Source of the DNA: Labrys sp. WJW
GTDB lineage: Bacteria > Pseudomonadota > Alphaproteobacteria > Rhizobiales > Labraceae
DNA length: 64,000 nucleotides
NCBI RefSeq assembly: GCF_001676615.1
Contig: NZ_LYXZ01000017.1
Coordinates: 1-64,000, forward strand
Reading direction: 5' to 3'
The notes under the pieces were generated by a model. It was not told the DNA's origin and made no database searches. It saw nothing but the letters and a program-made list of their open reading frames with translations. The position numbers and the translations under genes are program-made. This document shows positions 16,541 through 26,142 of the stretch, piece after piece. Within the stretch, counting starts at the first letter, position 1, and the number at the start of each line of letters is the position of its first letter.

Positions 16541-17784
16541 TGGACCAGCCTCTCGCCAGCCGGCCGGGCTCGATGCCTCGCATCGATGCGGCACAGCTCA
16601 ACGCCGACATCGAGGCCACCGCGCATTTCGGCGGCGCCGGAAATGGCGGCGTCTCCCGCCTGACGCTCACGCCGGAAGACAAGGCTGTCCGGGACTGGTT
16701 CACGGCCTGCTGCCTCGAGCTTGGCTGCAACGTGGGCGTCGATCCGATCGGCAACCTGTTCGCCTGCTATCCCGGGCGCAATCCCGCCCTGCCCGCCATC
16801 ATGACCGGCAGCCATCTCGACACCCAGCCGGGCGGCGGGCGCTATGACGGCATCCTCGGCGTGCTGGCCGGGCTCGCCGTTCTTCGTGCCCTGAAGAGCT
16901 CAGGCCTCGTCACCGAACACCCGCTGACCGTGGTGAACTGGACCAATGAGGAAGGCTCGCGCTTTTCCCCGGCCATGTTCGGCTCGGGCGTGCATGCCGG
17001 CGCCACCGCGCTCGACGAGGCGCTCGCGGTCCGCGACCACGCCGGCATCAGCGTTGGCCAGGCCCTCGAAGCCATCGGCTATCGCGGCAGCCACGTCGAC
17101 AGGCAGGCTCCCGTCGCCTATGTCGAACTCCACATCGAACAGGGACCTGTTCTGGAAGCGGAAGGCATCGCGATCGGCGCCGTCACCGGCGTGCAGGGCC
17201 TGCGCTGGTTCGACGTGGTGATCGAGGGCACCGAGTCCCATGCCGGCTCGACCCCGATGGCGAACCGCCGCGATGCGTTGACCGCCGCCGCCCGGCTCAT
17301 CCTCGATGTCGAGGCGATCGGCCGTGCCCACGCTCCCGGCGTACTGACGGTGGGCCATGCCGATACCTTCCCGAACTCCCGCAATGTCGTCCCGGGCCAG
17401 GTCAGCCTGCAGATCGACATGCGCCATCCCAGCGAAGCCGGGCTGGACGCCATGGAAGCGGCACTGCGGCAGGCCGTTGCCGGCCAGGCCGACAGCCGCA
17501 TCGAGCGGATCTGGGCCAAGAAGCCGGTGGCCTTCGATCCCGCCTGCATCGAAGCTGTCCGCCAGGCGGCTGCCGATTGTGGGCTGTCCTGCCGCGACAT
17601 CGCCTCCGGCGCCGGCCACGACGCCGCCCACATGGCGACCCTCGCGCCGACGGCGATGATCTTCATCCCATCCCGCGACGGGCTCTCCCACAACGAGCGG
17701 GAATATTCATCGCCCCGGCAATGCGCCGACGGCGCCGCGGTGCTGCTGCGCACCCTTCTCGAACTCGACCGCCGATTGGCCTGA
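16537..17784 (+). CDS. M20-family N-carbamoyl-L-amino-acid amidohydrolase, candidate N-carbamoyl-L-cysteine hydrolase
   Basis: A 415-residue zinc or manganese amidohydrolase of the carbamoylase/allantoate amidohydrolase group. Metal-binding motifs: GSHLDT (91-96), GGGRYDG (99-105), NEEGSRF (137-143), ELHIEQGP and the late SHNEREYS. The dimerisation or lid domain sits in the middle (GTESHAGSTPM). It would cleave the carbamoyl group of an N-carbamoyl-L-amino acid to give the free amino acid, CO2 and ammonia. Translational coupling to the ATC hydrolase makes N-carbamoyl-L-cysteine the leading substrate. A paralogue is encoded at the right end of the window in an unrelated operon. Confidence 0.88.
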   Translation: MMDQPLASRPGSMPRIDAAQLNADIEATAHFGGAGNGGVSRLTLTPEDKAVRDWFTACCLELGCNVGVDPIGNLFACYPGRNPALPAIMTGSHLDTQPGGGRYDGILGVLAGLAVLRALKSSGLVTEHPLTVVNWTNEEGSRFSPAMFGSGVHAGATALDEALAVRDHAGISVGQALEAIGYRGSHVDRQAPVAYVELHIEQGPVLEAEGIAIGAVTGVQGLRWFDVVIEGTESHAGSTPMANRRDALTAAARLILDVEAIGRAHAPGVLTVGHADTFPNSRNVVPGQVSLQIDMRHPSEAGLDAMEAALRQAVAGQADSRIERIWAKKPVAFDPACIEAVRQAAADCGLSCRDIASGAGHDAAHMATLAPTAMIFIPSRDGLSHNEREYSSPRQCADGAAVLLRTLLELDRRLA

Positions 17785-17807
17785 CGCCATCTGTCGAACT
17801 CCATGGA

Positions 17808-17840
17808 GCATCCCTGGCGCAGGGCCGACGCCGGGGATGC
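17808..17840. terminator. Bidirectional terminator-like hairpin
   Basis: Arms GCATCCCTGGCG (17808-17819) and CGCCGGGGATGC (17829-17840) pair with one G-T wobble around a 9-base loop, between the convergent carbamoylase and SGNH-hydrolase genes. Confidence 0.6.
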
Positions 17841-17851
17841 CGTTTGCCCTG

Positions 17852-19141
17852 CTACGGCTTGGGCACCAGCACGCCGAGATCGACCGCCTTGGCCATGGCC
17901 TGATAGCCGGCGTCGTTGGGATGCAGGTGGTCGCCGCAATCATAGGCGGGATTGATGTTGTCGGGCTTGGCGGGATCCTCGAGCACCTTGTCGAAATCGA
18001 TCAGCCCGTCCGCCATCTTGTTGGTCCGGATCCAGGCATTGACCTCCTGGCGGATCTTCTCCTTCTCCGGCGTGTAGTAGCCGGAGGTCGGCAGCCCCTT
18101 GAAGGTGTCGACGAAGGGCGTGAGGGTCACGCCGACGAAACGGATGCCATGGGCGTGGGCCCGGTCGATGATCTGCTTGTAGCCGGCGATCACGTCTTCG
18201 GCCGTGGGCTCGGGATCAGCCGGGGTGATGGCGTCCTTGCCCGGCCAGCCGATATCGTTGATGCCCATCATCATCACCACGGTCGAAACCCGCGGATGGC
18301 TCAACACCGACATGTCGAAGCGGCTGAGGGCATTGGTTCCCATGCCGTTGGAGAGCACGCGATTGCCCGAATAGGCCTCGTTGACCACGGCGACATCGGC
18401 ATGGCCCTCGGCCTGCAGGCGCTCGGCGACATGGTCGGGCCAGCGATTGTTCTTGTCCGGCGTGGAGCAGGCCCCGTCGGTGATGGAATCGCCGAAGAAC
18501 ACGATCGCCTTCGACTCCGGCTTGGCCGTGGTCAGGATGCGGCTGAGCAGCAGGCGCGATTTGTTGGTGCTGGCGGGTGCGAAATCGGCCTCCTTGGTCT
18601 TGTCTCCCGGACCGGAGACATAGCCGGTCTGCACGCCGTCCCAATGGACCGAGGTGATGCCGGCACGCTTGGGCAGGTAGAAGCTGACGGCCAGGCTCGA
18701 CAGGGCCTTGACCGTGAGGTCCACGGGGTCGCTGACCAGGGGAGCACCGGGCGGGATCACGGCCGATGGCTTGCCACCGAAGGTCAAGGCCTTGACGGAC
18801 CCCTCATCCACGGCGCTGCCGCCCTTGGACAGGGCCACGCTGGCCGAACCGATGGTTACCGGGCGCGTGCCGAACTCGTTGGAGATGACGATACGTATTT
18901 GCTCGCCCCCAACGCTGATGCGGGCGATCTGGCGGACGGTCTGGTCTCCCAGCACTTCCGGCACGTCGAAGGGGGCCGGCAGTTCTTCTGCCCAGCGCGG
19001 AGCAGGCGTGGCCGCCCATGTCGTGATCCAGGGCTCGACACCTCCCGCACTTGCCGGGACCGCGGCCAAGGTCAATGTCCCCACGACAAATGAAGTCCTG
19101 ACAGCCCATCCGATCAATCGCGCAGACAAAATCCGGCGCAT
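17852..19141 (-). CDS. Secreted SGNH/GDSL-family hydrolase
   Basis: A 429-residue exported esterase-type enzyme. A signal peptide (MRRILSARLIGWAVRTSF, cleavage after ASA near residue 30) is followed by a beta-rich N-terminal part and the SGNH hydrolase domain: FFGDSITDGA (nucleophile serine), the glycine block EAYSGNRVL, GINDIG (asparagine) and DHLHPND (Asp-His pair). Relatives deacylate polysaccharides or lipids in the periplasm or outside the cell. ATG 19141 is chosen because it starts a clean signal peptide; an ATG 48 bases upstream would add a non-hydrophobic leader. It has no operon partner. Confidence 0.88.
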   Translation of the reverse strand: MRRILSARLIGWAVRTSFVVGTLTLAAVPASAGGVEPWITTWAATPAPRWAEELPAPFDVPEVLGDQTVRQIARISVGGEQIRIVISNEFGTRPVTIGSASVALSKGGSAVDEGSVKALTFGGKPSAVIPPGAPLVSDPVDLTVKALSSLAVSFYLPKRAGITSVHWDGVQTGYVSGPGDKTKEADFAPASTNKSRLLLSRILTTAKPESKAIVFFGDSITDGACSTPDKNNRWPDHVAERLQAEGHADVAVVNEAYSGNRVLSNGMGTNALSRFDMSVLSHPRVSTVVMMMGINDIGWPGKDAITPADPEPTAEDVIAGYKQIIDRAHAHGIRFVGVTLTPFVDTFKGLPTSGYYTPEKEKIRQEVNAWIRTNKMADGLIDFDKVLEDPAKPDNINPAYDCGDHLHPNDAGYQAMAKAVDLGVLVPKP

Positions 19142-19457
19142 ACTCGATCCAGGCTCATAATAATCCAAATAGGAAACCATGGTGCTTTCCATCCCGCTTT
19201 GACAATATTGTAAAATGACGTTGTCTTGATTGCGTATAGAAAGGAAGCATCCCGCATCGTGGCACAGAAGACTTCCGAAGCAGCGGGAGAGTGTGATTTT
19301 TTCCTGGATCTTGCAAGCCGGATGCCGGGCAGCCTGCTCGCGCGAACCCAACCGGCGAAAGCGTCCTTGAGAATTGGCTCGACGAGAATCGCAAAGACGC
19401 TTCAGAATGGGGAGCCCACGCAGGCAAGCTCCCCGCTCGAGCGCGTTTAGCGTGGGT
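19142..19457. other. Intergenic region upstream of the SGNH hydrolase gene
   Basis: About 315 bases without a credible gene. On the minus strand TACAAT, a good -10 candidate, lies within a 10-base palindrome ACAATATTGT (19202-19211), so a regulated promoter for the hydrolase is plausible. A weak inverted repeat near 19412-19459 at the puuB 3' end may end that transcript. Confidence 0.4.
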
Positions 19458-20747
19458 TCAGAGCCGGTCCCTTAGCGCGTAATAGCTCATGCCGGCCACC
19501 AGGGTCGGCCAGCGCAACAGGCGTCCGCCCGGGAACGGCGGCGTCGGCAGGGCGGCGAGGCGATCGAACTCGCCAAGGCTGGCGGCGGTGACATCCGCCA
19601 GGATCTTGCCGAAATAGGGCGCGAGCATCACGCCCTGCCCTGAATAACCCGAAGCCGTCAGCACGTTCGGCGCCAGCCGCCGCACGAAAGGCAGGCGCGT
19701 GGTGGTGATGCCCAGCGTGCCGCCCCAGGCATAGTCGATGCGCTTGTTTTCGAGTTGCGGGAAGACCTTGAGCATGCGCTTGCGCACGAAGGCCTTCATG
19801 TCCGAGGGGAAGCCCGAGCGATAGTTCTCGCCACCGCCGAAGAGCAGGCGCCGGTCCGCCGACAGGCGATAGTAGTTCACCACGAAGCGACTGTCGGCGA
19901 CGGCATAGTCGTTGGCGATCAAGGCCCTGGCTTCATTGTCCGAGAAAGGCTCGGTCGCCAGGATGAAATTGTTGATCGGCATCACCCGAGCCTCGGTATA
20001 GGCGTCGAGCCCCGAGAGATAGCCGTCGCCGGCGAGGATCAGCCAGTCGGCGGAAACGCTGCCTTGCGACGTGCGGATCACCGCCTTCGCCCCCTCCGCC
20101 CGATAGCTGACCGCACGCGAACGCTCGAAGACCCGGACCCCGGCATCAAGTGCCGCCGCCCCCAGCCCCAAAGCCAGGTTCAGGGGGTGGAGGTGGCCGC
20201 CATCGTGATCGACGAAGCCGCCATGATAGCCGCTCGCGCCAAGGATGGCATCGAGCTCGGCCTTGCCGATCGCCTCGACCTTGTCATAGCCGTAGACAGT
20301 CCTGAGCTTTTCGGCATAGGCGTGCGACATCGCCACATAAGACGGCTTGTGGTCGGCGATCAGAATGCCTTGCTTGTAGTCGCAGGCGATCCGGTGCCGG
20401 GCAATCAGGCCCTTGAGATGGGCCTTGGCGTCCTCGGCCATCCGCCATAGCGCCTTGGCGCCGTCCAGGCCGACCAATTTCTCCAGATAGTCCTGGTCGC
20501 GGCGCTGGCCGGAATGAACCTGGCCGCCATTGCGCCCCGAGGCCCCCGAGCCGATCTCGGCGGCCTCGAGCAGGATCACCGAAAGCCCTTTTTCCGCGAA
20601 GGCCAGCGCGGCGCCAAGCCCGGTATAGCCGGCGCCGACGATGCAGACATCGGCCCGCTCCTCACCCAGAAGCCGAGGCTGGGCGGGAAGCTTGCGGGCC
20701 GTCGCCGTATAATAGGAATTGGCCGGATGGCCGGTATTGTCGGTCAT
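19458..20747 (-). CDS. puuB: FAD-dependent oxidoreductase, gamma-glutamylputrescine oxidase (PuuB-like)
   Basis: A 429-residue DAO-family flavoprotein. The dinucleotide motif VGAGYTGLGAALAFAEKG begins near residue 37, followed by EAAEIGSGASGRNGGQVHSG, a very typical PuuB/OrdL block. PuuB oxidises gamma-glutamylputrescine to the gamma-glutamyl aldehyde. The neighbouring gene is a PuuA-type glutamine synthetase and the divergent operon a polyamine transporter, which strongly supports putrescine degradation. Ninety bases with a long inverted repeat separate it from puuA. Oxidation of another N-glutamylated amine is possible. The aldehyde dehydrogenase and the hydrolase for the next steps are not in the window. 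Confidence 0.85.
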   Translation of the reverse strand: MTDNTGHPANSYYTATARKLPAQPRLLGEERADVCIVGAGYTGLGAALAFAEKGLSVILLEAAEIGSGASGRNGGQVHSGQRRDQDYLEKLVGLDGAKALWRMAEDAKAHLKGLIARHRIACDYKQGILIADHKPSYVAMSHAYAEKLRTVYGYDKVEAIGKAELDAILGASGYHGGFVDHDGGHLHPLNLALGLGAAALDAGVRVFERSRAVSYRAEGAKAVIRTSQGSVSADWLILAGDGYLSGLDAYTEARVMPINNFILATEPFSDNEARALIANDYAVADSRFVVNYYRLSADRRLLFGGGENYRSGFPSDMKAFVRKRMLKVFPQLENKRIDYAWGGTLGITTTRLPFVRRLAPNVLTASGYSGQGVMLAPYFGKILADVTAASLGEFDRLAALPTPPFPGGRLLRWPTLVAGMSYYALRDRL

Positions 20748-20755
20748 GATGTTGG

Positions 20756-20828
20756 GAGCGCGGACATCCTGTCCGCTCTTGGAAATATTGTGCTTGGGGA
20801 AGAAAGAGCGGACGGGATGTCCGCGCTC
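20756..20828. repeat. REP-like inverted repeat between puuA and puuB
   Basis: Arms 20756-20780 and 20804-20828 are reverse complements over 25 bases with one mismatch, around a 23-base AT-rich loop. The outer sequence GGAGCGCGGACATC is shared with the repeat at 13468. In the puuA-puuB mRNA it would form a stable hairpin that could lower expression of the downstream gene. Confidence 0.75.
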
Positions 20829-20837
20829 TCAGAAATA

Positions 20838-22271
20838 CTACACGTTCAGGAGCAGATGCTCGCGTTCCCAGGGACTGATCACCTTCATGAAGGTCTCGTG
20901 CTCCTGGCGCTTGATCGCGGCATAGGCGGTGACGAAGGACGAGCCCATCACCTGCCGGATCGCCTCGCTCTCATCCATTTCCGCGACCGCCTCGAGCAGG
21001 CTCTGGGGCAGCTCGAAATCGCGGTTCTTGGCATCCGACTCGATCGGCGGAGTTGCCTCGAGTTCCTCGCTCATGCCGAGATAGCCTGCGGCGAGGCTGG
21101 CGGCGATGGCGAGGTAGGGATTGGCATCCGAGGAAGGTACCCGGTTCTCGACGCGCCGCGCATCGGGCCCGGAGGGCGGCACCCGCAGGCCGGCCGTGCG
21201 GTTGTCATAGCCCCACTGCACGTTGATCGGCGCCATGGAATCGCGCGTCAGCCGGCGATAGGAGTTCACATAGGGTGCCAGCATGCACATGATCGCCGGC
21301 AGATATTTCTGCTGGCCGGCCAGGAAGGAGAAGAACAGCGGGGTCGGCCCGCCGGTCTCCGGATCGGAGAAGATGTTCTGGCCGCTCTCGGCATCGACGA
21401 TCGACTGGTGGATGTGCAGCGCCGAGCCCGGCTCGCCCGACATGGGCTTGGCCATGAAGGTGGCGTAGATCTTGTGCTGCAGCGAGGCTTCGCGGATGGT
21501 GCGCTTGAACAGGAAGACCTGGTCGGCCAGTTCCAGCGGGTCGCCATGACGCAGATTGATCTCCATCTGCGCCACGCCGTCCTCGTGGATCAGCGTGTCG
21601 ATCTCAAGGCCCTGATGCTCGGAATATTTGTAGATGTCCTCGAACAGGGCGTCGAATTCGTTGACGGCCGAGATCGAATAGCCCTGCCGACCGAGTTCCG
21701 GGCGGCCCGAGCGGCCGATCGGGGGTTTCAGCGGATAATCCGGATCGGTGTTGGGCTCGACGAGATAGAACTCGATCTCCGGCGCCACCACGGGCTGCCA
21801 ACCCCTCTTGCGATAGAGCTCGCGGACGCGGCGCAGCACCTGGCGCGGCGCCTGCTCGACGGGGCGGCCGTCGCGGGTCACGGCGTCGTGGATGACCTGC
21901 GCGGTCGGGTCCATCGCCCAGGGCACCGAGGTCAGGGTCGACCAGTCCGGCTGCATGAACATGTCGGTATCGGCTTCCACCGCGTCCACCAGCCCGTCAT
22001 AGGCCGGATATTCACCGGTAATGCACTGGTAGAAGATCGAAAGCGGCAGGTTCATCACCGGGGAGGTCAGGAACTTCGACACCGGCATGATCTTGCCGCG
22101 GGCCACCCCGCCCTGGTCGGGAACCAGACACTCGATCTCTTCGATGTCCCGCGCCCGGAACCAGTCCTTCGCGCTTTCGACACCGGAGATGCCGCGCGCG
22201 GATTCGATATCCGGCACGCCAGAATGCTCGGGCTTGTCTGACTTCTTCTTTTTGCTCATCGTCGCACACAT
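20838..22271 (-). CDS. puuA: Glutamine synthetase family protein, gamma-glutamylputrescine synthetase (PuuA-like)
   Basis: A 477-residue ATP-dependent ligase of the glutamine synthetase superfamily (type III/PuuA branch), joining glutamate to putrescine in the cytoplasm. The beta-grasp N-domain includes VPDQGGVARGKIMP; the catalytic domain has PEIEFYLV, EDGVAQMEINLRHGD, GSALHIHQS and the RVPSSDANPYLAIAASLAAG block. True glutamine synthetases have different spacing and an adenylylation loop that I do not see. Start 22271 (MCATMSKKKK) has GGAAG upstream; 22259 is the alternative. The location next to puuB and opposite a polyamine ABC transporter supports the assignment. Confidence 0.85.
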   Translation of the reverse strand: MCATMSKKKKSDKPEHSGVPDIESARGISGVESAKDWFRARDIEEIECLVPDQGGVARGKIMPVSKFLTSPVMNLPLSIFYQCITGEYPAYDGLVDAVEADTDMFMQPDWSTLTSVPWAMDPTAQVIHDAVTRDGRPVEQAPRQVLRRVRELYRKRGWQPVVAPEIEFYLVEPNTDPDYPLKPPIGRSGRPELGRQGYSISAVNEFDALFEDIYKYSEHQGLEIDTLIHEDGVAQMEINLRHGDPLELADQVFLFKRTIREASLQHKIYATFMAKPMSGEPGSALHIHQSIVDAESGQNIFSDPETGGPTPLFFSFLAGQQKYLPAIMCMLAPYVNSYRRLTRDSMAPINVQWGYDNRTAGLRVPPSGPDARRVENRVPSSDANPYLAIAASLAAGYLGMSEELEATPPIESDAKNRDFELPQSLLEAVAEMDESEAIRQVMGSSFVTAYAAIKRQEHETFMKVISPWEREHLLLNV

Positions 22272-22346
22272 GCGGCTTCCACCCCGCAGGAAGTGCGGAG
22301 CGGCGACCCGAAACACGCGCCGGCGACCTGTTTGACGGCCCACCAG

Positions 22347-22459
22347 GCAGATTTCTCTCGATCGAGCCAGCGGCCCGATCGAGAGAAATCTGCAAGATAT
22401 CAAATATTTGCAGAGTTTCCCGGCAAGGCCCATCCGAGGGCCTTGCCGGGAAACTCTGC
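22347..22459. repeat. Two tandem perfect hairpins upstream of puuA
   Basis: First hairpin: arms 22347-22364 and 22376-22393, 18 bp perfect, 11-base loop. Second: arms 22410-22431 and 22438-22459, 22 bp perfect, 6-base loop. They are unrelated in sequence and lie in the 470-base region between divergent puuA and the transporter operon. Lying upstream of puuA, they could be part of its leader RNA, mark the end of a small transcript, or be degenerate mobile repeats. Confidence 0.7.
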
Positions 22460-22621
22460 CTAGGAAGCCATCACGCGACTAACCTCCGGTTCGGGCCCTT
22501 GGTTTAGGAGGGCGGAGGCGCACGCGCCGCGCATCGGGGAAGACGCGCAAAAGAGGCATCGGTGGACCGACGCTGGCGCCACACTGCCTTTAGCGGCATG
22601 TAAAAGTCAATCGGAACGGCC

Positions 22622-22652
22622 AAAAAATGTGATCACAAAAAATGTGATCACA
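22622..22652. promoter_or_regulatory. Tandem operator, two AAAAAATGTGATCACA boxes
   Basis: The 16-base sequence AAAAAATGTGATCACA occurs at 22622-22637 and again at 22637-22652; each contains the perfect 10-bp palindrome TGTGATCACA, with centres 15 bases apart. It lies about 90 bases before the potG-like start in an AT-rich stretch, the expected place for control of the transporter and possibly puuAB. The regulator is not encoded in the window. Confidence 0.65.
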
Positions 22653-22740
22653 TTTTTGCGCAGAATTGCATTTCCCCTGTAGACCGCCGCCGACTTCCCG
22701 GTTTAGGCTGGAACCAATCACCACAAACAGATGGGATACC

Positions 22741-23928
<1,188 letters not shown>

Positions 23929-23937
23929 GAGGGCGGC

Positions 23938-24876
23938 ATGGCTGACAAGACCCGCAAGGGCTTCTTCTCCGGACGCACCGGGGTGATCGCCGTTCCCTAT
24001 CTGTGGCTGACGATCTTCTTCGCCCTGCCCTTCCTGATGGTGCTGAAAATCTCGCTCAGCCAGACGGCGCTCGGCCAGCCGCCCTATCTGCCGGTTTTCG
24101 ACTTCGACGGGACCTGGCAGAGCATTCAGGGCTTCGTCTCCGAGCTGAACTTCGACAATTACTGGACGATGTTCAACATCTGGGGCGAGGACGGTGACAC
24201 GCTTTATCTCAAGGCGTATCTGTCCAGCGTGGTGATCGCCTTCATCTCCACTATCCTCCTGCTGATCGTCGGCTATCCGGTCGCCTATGGCATGGCACGC
24301 GCACCCAAGAGCCTGCGCCCCATCCTGCTGATGCTGGTGATCCTGCCGTTCTGGACCTCGTTCCTGATCCGCGTCTATGCCTGGGTCGGCATTCTCAAGC
24401 CCGAGGGCCTGCTCAACCTGGCGCTGATCAAGCTCGGCATCATCTCCGAGCCCCTGCAGATCATCAACACCAATTGGGCGATCTTCATCGGTATCGTCTA
24501 TTCCTACCTGCCCTTCATGATCCTGCCGCTCTATTCGACCCTGGAGAAGATGGATCACACTTTGCTGGAAGCCTCGGCGGATCTGGGTTGCAAGCCGATC
24601 AAGGCCTTCTGGCTGGTGACGTTCCCGCTCTCCCTGCCCGGCGTGATCGCCGGCTGCATGCTCTGCTTCATCCCGGCGGTGGGCGAATTCGTCATCCCCG
24701 ACCTACTCGGCGGCTCGTCCACGCTGATGATCGGCAAGCAGATGTGGGACCTGTTCTTCTCCAACCGCGACTGGCCGGCGGCCTCCGCCGTCGCCGTGAT
24801 CCTGTTGATCATCCTGGTCGTGCCGATCACCTATTATCAGCATAGCCAAGCCAAGGCGCTGGAGACCGACCGATGA
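23938..24876 (+). CDS. Polyamine ABC transporter permease (PotH/PotB-like)
   Basis: A 312-residue inner-membrane permease with about six membrane segments. The first segment PYLWLTIFFALPFLMVLKIS is typical of PotH; the EAA-like loop near LLEASADLGCKPIKAFW contacts the ATPase, and CFIPAVGEFVIPDLLGG is strongly conserved in polyamine permeases. GGAGG precedes the ATG. It lies nine bases after potG-like and overlaps the next permease as ATGA. Confidence 0.9.
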   Translation: MADKTRKGFFSGRTGVIAVPYLWLTIFFALPFLMVLKISLSQTALGQPPYLPVFDFDGTWQSIQGFVSELNFDNYWTMFNIWGEDGDTLYLKAYLSSVVIAFISTILLLIVGYPVAYGMARAPKSLRPILLMLVILPFWTSFLIRVYAWVGILKPEGLLNLALIKLGIISEPLQIINTNWAIFIGIVYSYLPFMILPLYSTLEKMDHTLLEASADLGCKPIKAFWLVTFPLSLPGVIAGCMLCFIPAVGEFVIPDLLGGSSTLMIGKQMWDLFFSNRDWPAASAVAVILLIILVVPITYYQHSQAKALETDR

Positions 24877-25691
24877 AACAAGGTTCTTCCTGGTTCAACA
24901 TGACGTCGGTCGCCCTCGGCCTTGCCTTCCTCTATTTGCCGATCGTCGTCCTGGTGGTCTATTCCTTCAATGACTCCAAGCTGGTGACGGTTTGGGGCGG
25001 CTGGTCGACACGCTGGTACACCGAACTCTTCCGCGACGAAGCCTTCATGAATGCGGCGAAGATCACGGTGATCGTCGCAACCGTCTCCGCCACCATCGCC
25101 ACCATCCTCGGCACGCTTGCCGCCGTGGTGCTGATCCGCATGGGCCGGTTCCCCGGCCGCATGACCTTTTCCGCCATGGTCTATGCGCCGCTGGTGATGC
25201 CTGAGATCATCATCGGCCTGTCGCTGTTGCTATTCTTCATTTCGCTCGGCATGGACCGCGGCTTCTGGACCATCACCATCGCCCATGTCACGCTCACCAT
25301 GTGCTTCGTCACGGTGGTGGTGCAGTCGCGCCTGGTCAGCTTCGATCGCTCGATCGAGGAGGCGGCACTGGATCTGGGCTGCCGCCCCTTCAAGGCCTTC
25401 TTCCTGATCACCCTGCCGATCATCGCACCGGCGGTGATCTCGGGCTGGATGCTGGCTTTCACCCTGTCGCTCGACGATCTGGTCCTGGCCAGCTTCACCT
25501 CGGGGCCGGGCTGGAACACGTTGCCGATGCGTATTTATTCCTCCGTACGCCTGGGCGTGACGCCGATGATCAACGCCGCCTGCACCCTGATGCTGGCCGT
25601 GGTCGCCCTCGGCGTGGTGGCCGCCGCCATCTATACCAGCCGGGCCGAAAGGGAGCGCGAGCGCGCGGAACGGCTGGCCGCCGCTGGCTGA
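24873..25691 (+). CDS. Polyamine ABC transporter permease (PotI/PotC-like)
   Basis: A 272-residue permease that completes the membrane channel with the PotH-like protein. The start FLYLPIVVLVVYSFNDSKL is characteristic of PotI/PotC, and EEAALDLGCRPFKAFFLITL marks the ATPase-contact loop. FTLSLDDLVLASFTSGPG is another conserved block. It is the last gene of the operon, followed by a GC-rich hairpin; no binding-protein gene follows. Confidence 0.9.
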   Translation: MKQGSSWFNMTSVALGLAFLYLPIVVLVVYSFNDSKLVTVWGGWSTRWYTELFRDEAFMNAAKITVIVATVSATIATILGTLAAVVLIRMGRFPGRMTFSAMVYAPLVMPEIIIGLSLLLFFISLGMDRGFWTITIAHVTLTMCFVTVVVQSRLVSFDRSIEEAALDLGCRPFKAFFLITLPIIAPAVISGWMLAFTLSLDDLVLASFTSGPGWNTLPMRIYSSVRLGVTPMINAACTLMLAVVALGVVAAAIYTSRAERERERAERLAAAG

Positions 25692-25723
25692 CCTGCCCCG
25701 ACCAATTGTCTGAAAGCTTCAGG

Positions 25724-25749
25724 CCCTCGCCCCGTCCACGGGGCGGGGG
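25724..25749 (+). terminator. GC-rich terminator-like hairpin after the polyamine transporter operon
   Basis: Arms CCCTCGCCCCGT (25724-25735) and ACGGGGCGGGGG (25738-25749) pair with one wobble, followed by TCTTCTCATTT, a weakly T-rich tail. It lies 33 bases after the last transporter stop codon. Confidence 0.6.
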
Positions 25750-25799
25750 TCTTCTCATTTGCGCCTTCCTGGCATGTGCGCCGTGCCCGGCACGCCCCT

Positions 25800-26110
25800 C
25801 GGGGCACCTGTCAATTAAAAGATTCAAATCAAACATTTTCTAACACAATCGCTCTTGCGATGTTATATTTTGTTGAATAGCATGCTGTTCAGTCGACGGA
25901 ATCGGCAGGCCTTTCCGTAGGCGCATTTGAGTCCAACCCAAAAAAATAGGGACCATATCCGCCTCTTTTTTAGTGATTATTGTCATTCTTATCAGAATTG
26001 TCGTAATCATGCGGAAGGATGACGAGTTGGTCCGCCATGGGGAAACTGAACACTGGCGATGGAAACCGTTATTGATCATGTTTGATTCTGTTCTTTTCCA
26101 CATTTCGACG
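25800..26110. other. AT-rich intergenic island without a recognised gene
   Basis: About 300 bases are clearly poorer in G+C than the flanking genes. The longest open frame (minus strand, 25840-26103) encodes no recognisable domain and has unusual composition, so I do not call it a gene. The stretch probably contains the promoter region of the carbohydrate transporter operon starting at 26143, and could be the remnant of an insertion. Confidence 0.45.
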
Positions 26111-26142
26111 CTCGCCTCTCTGCCAGCGCGCTAGGAAGCACC

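Noticed and set aside
22347..22459. A CRISPR array or phage attachment site suggested by repeated palindromes.
   Set aside because: The two hairpins differ in sequence and there are no direct repeats with regular spacers, integrase or tRNA nearby.
25840..26103. An 87-codon minus-strand open frame in the AT-rich island.
   Set aside because: No ribosome-binding site, no domain and composition typical of translated non-coding AT-rich DNA.
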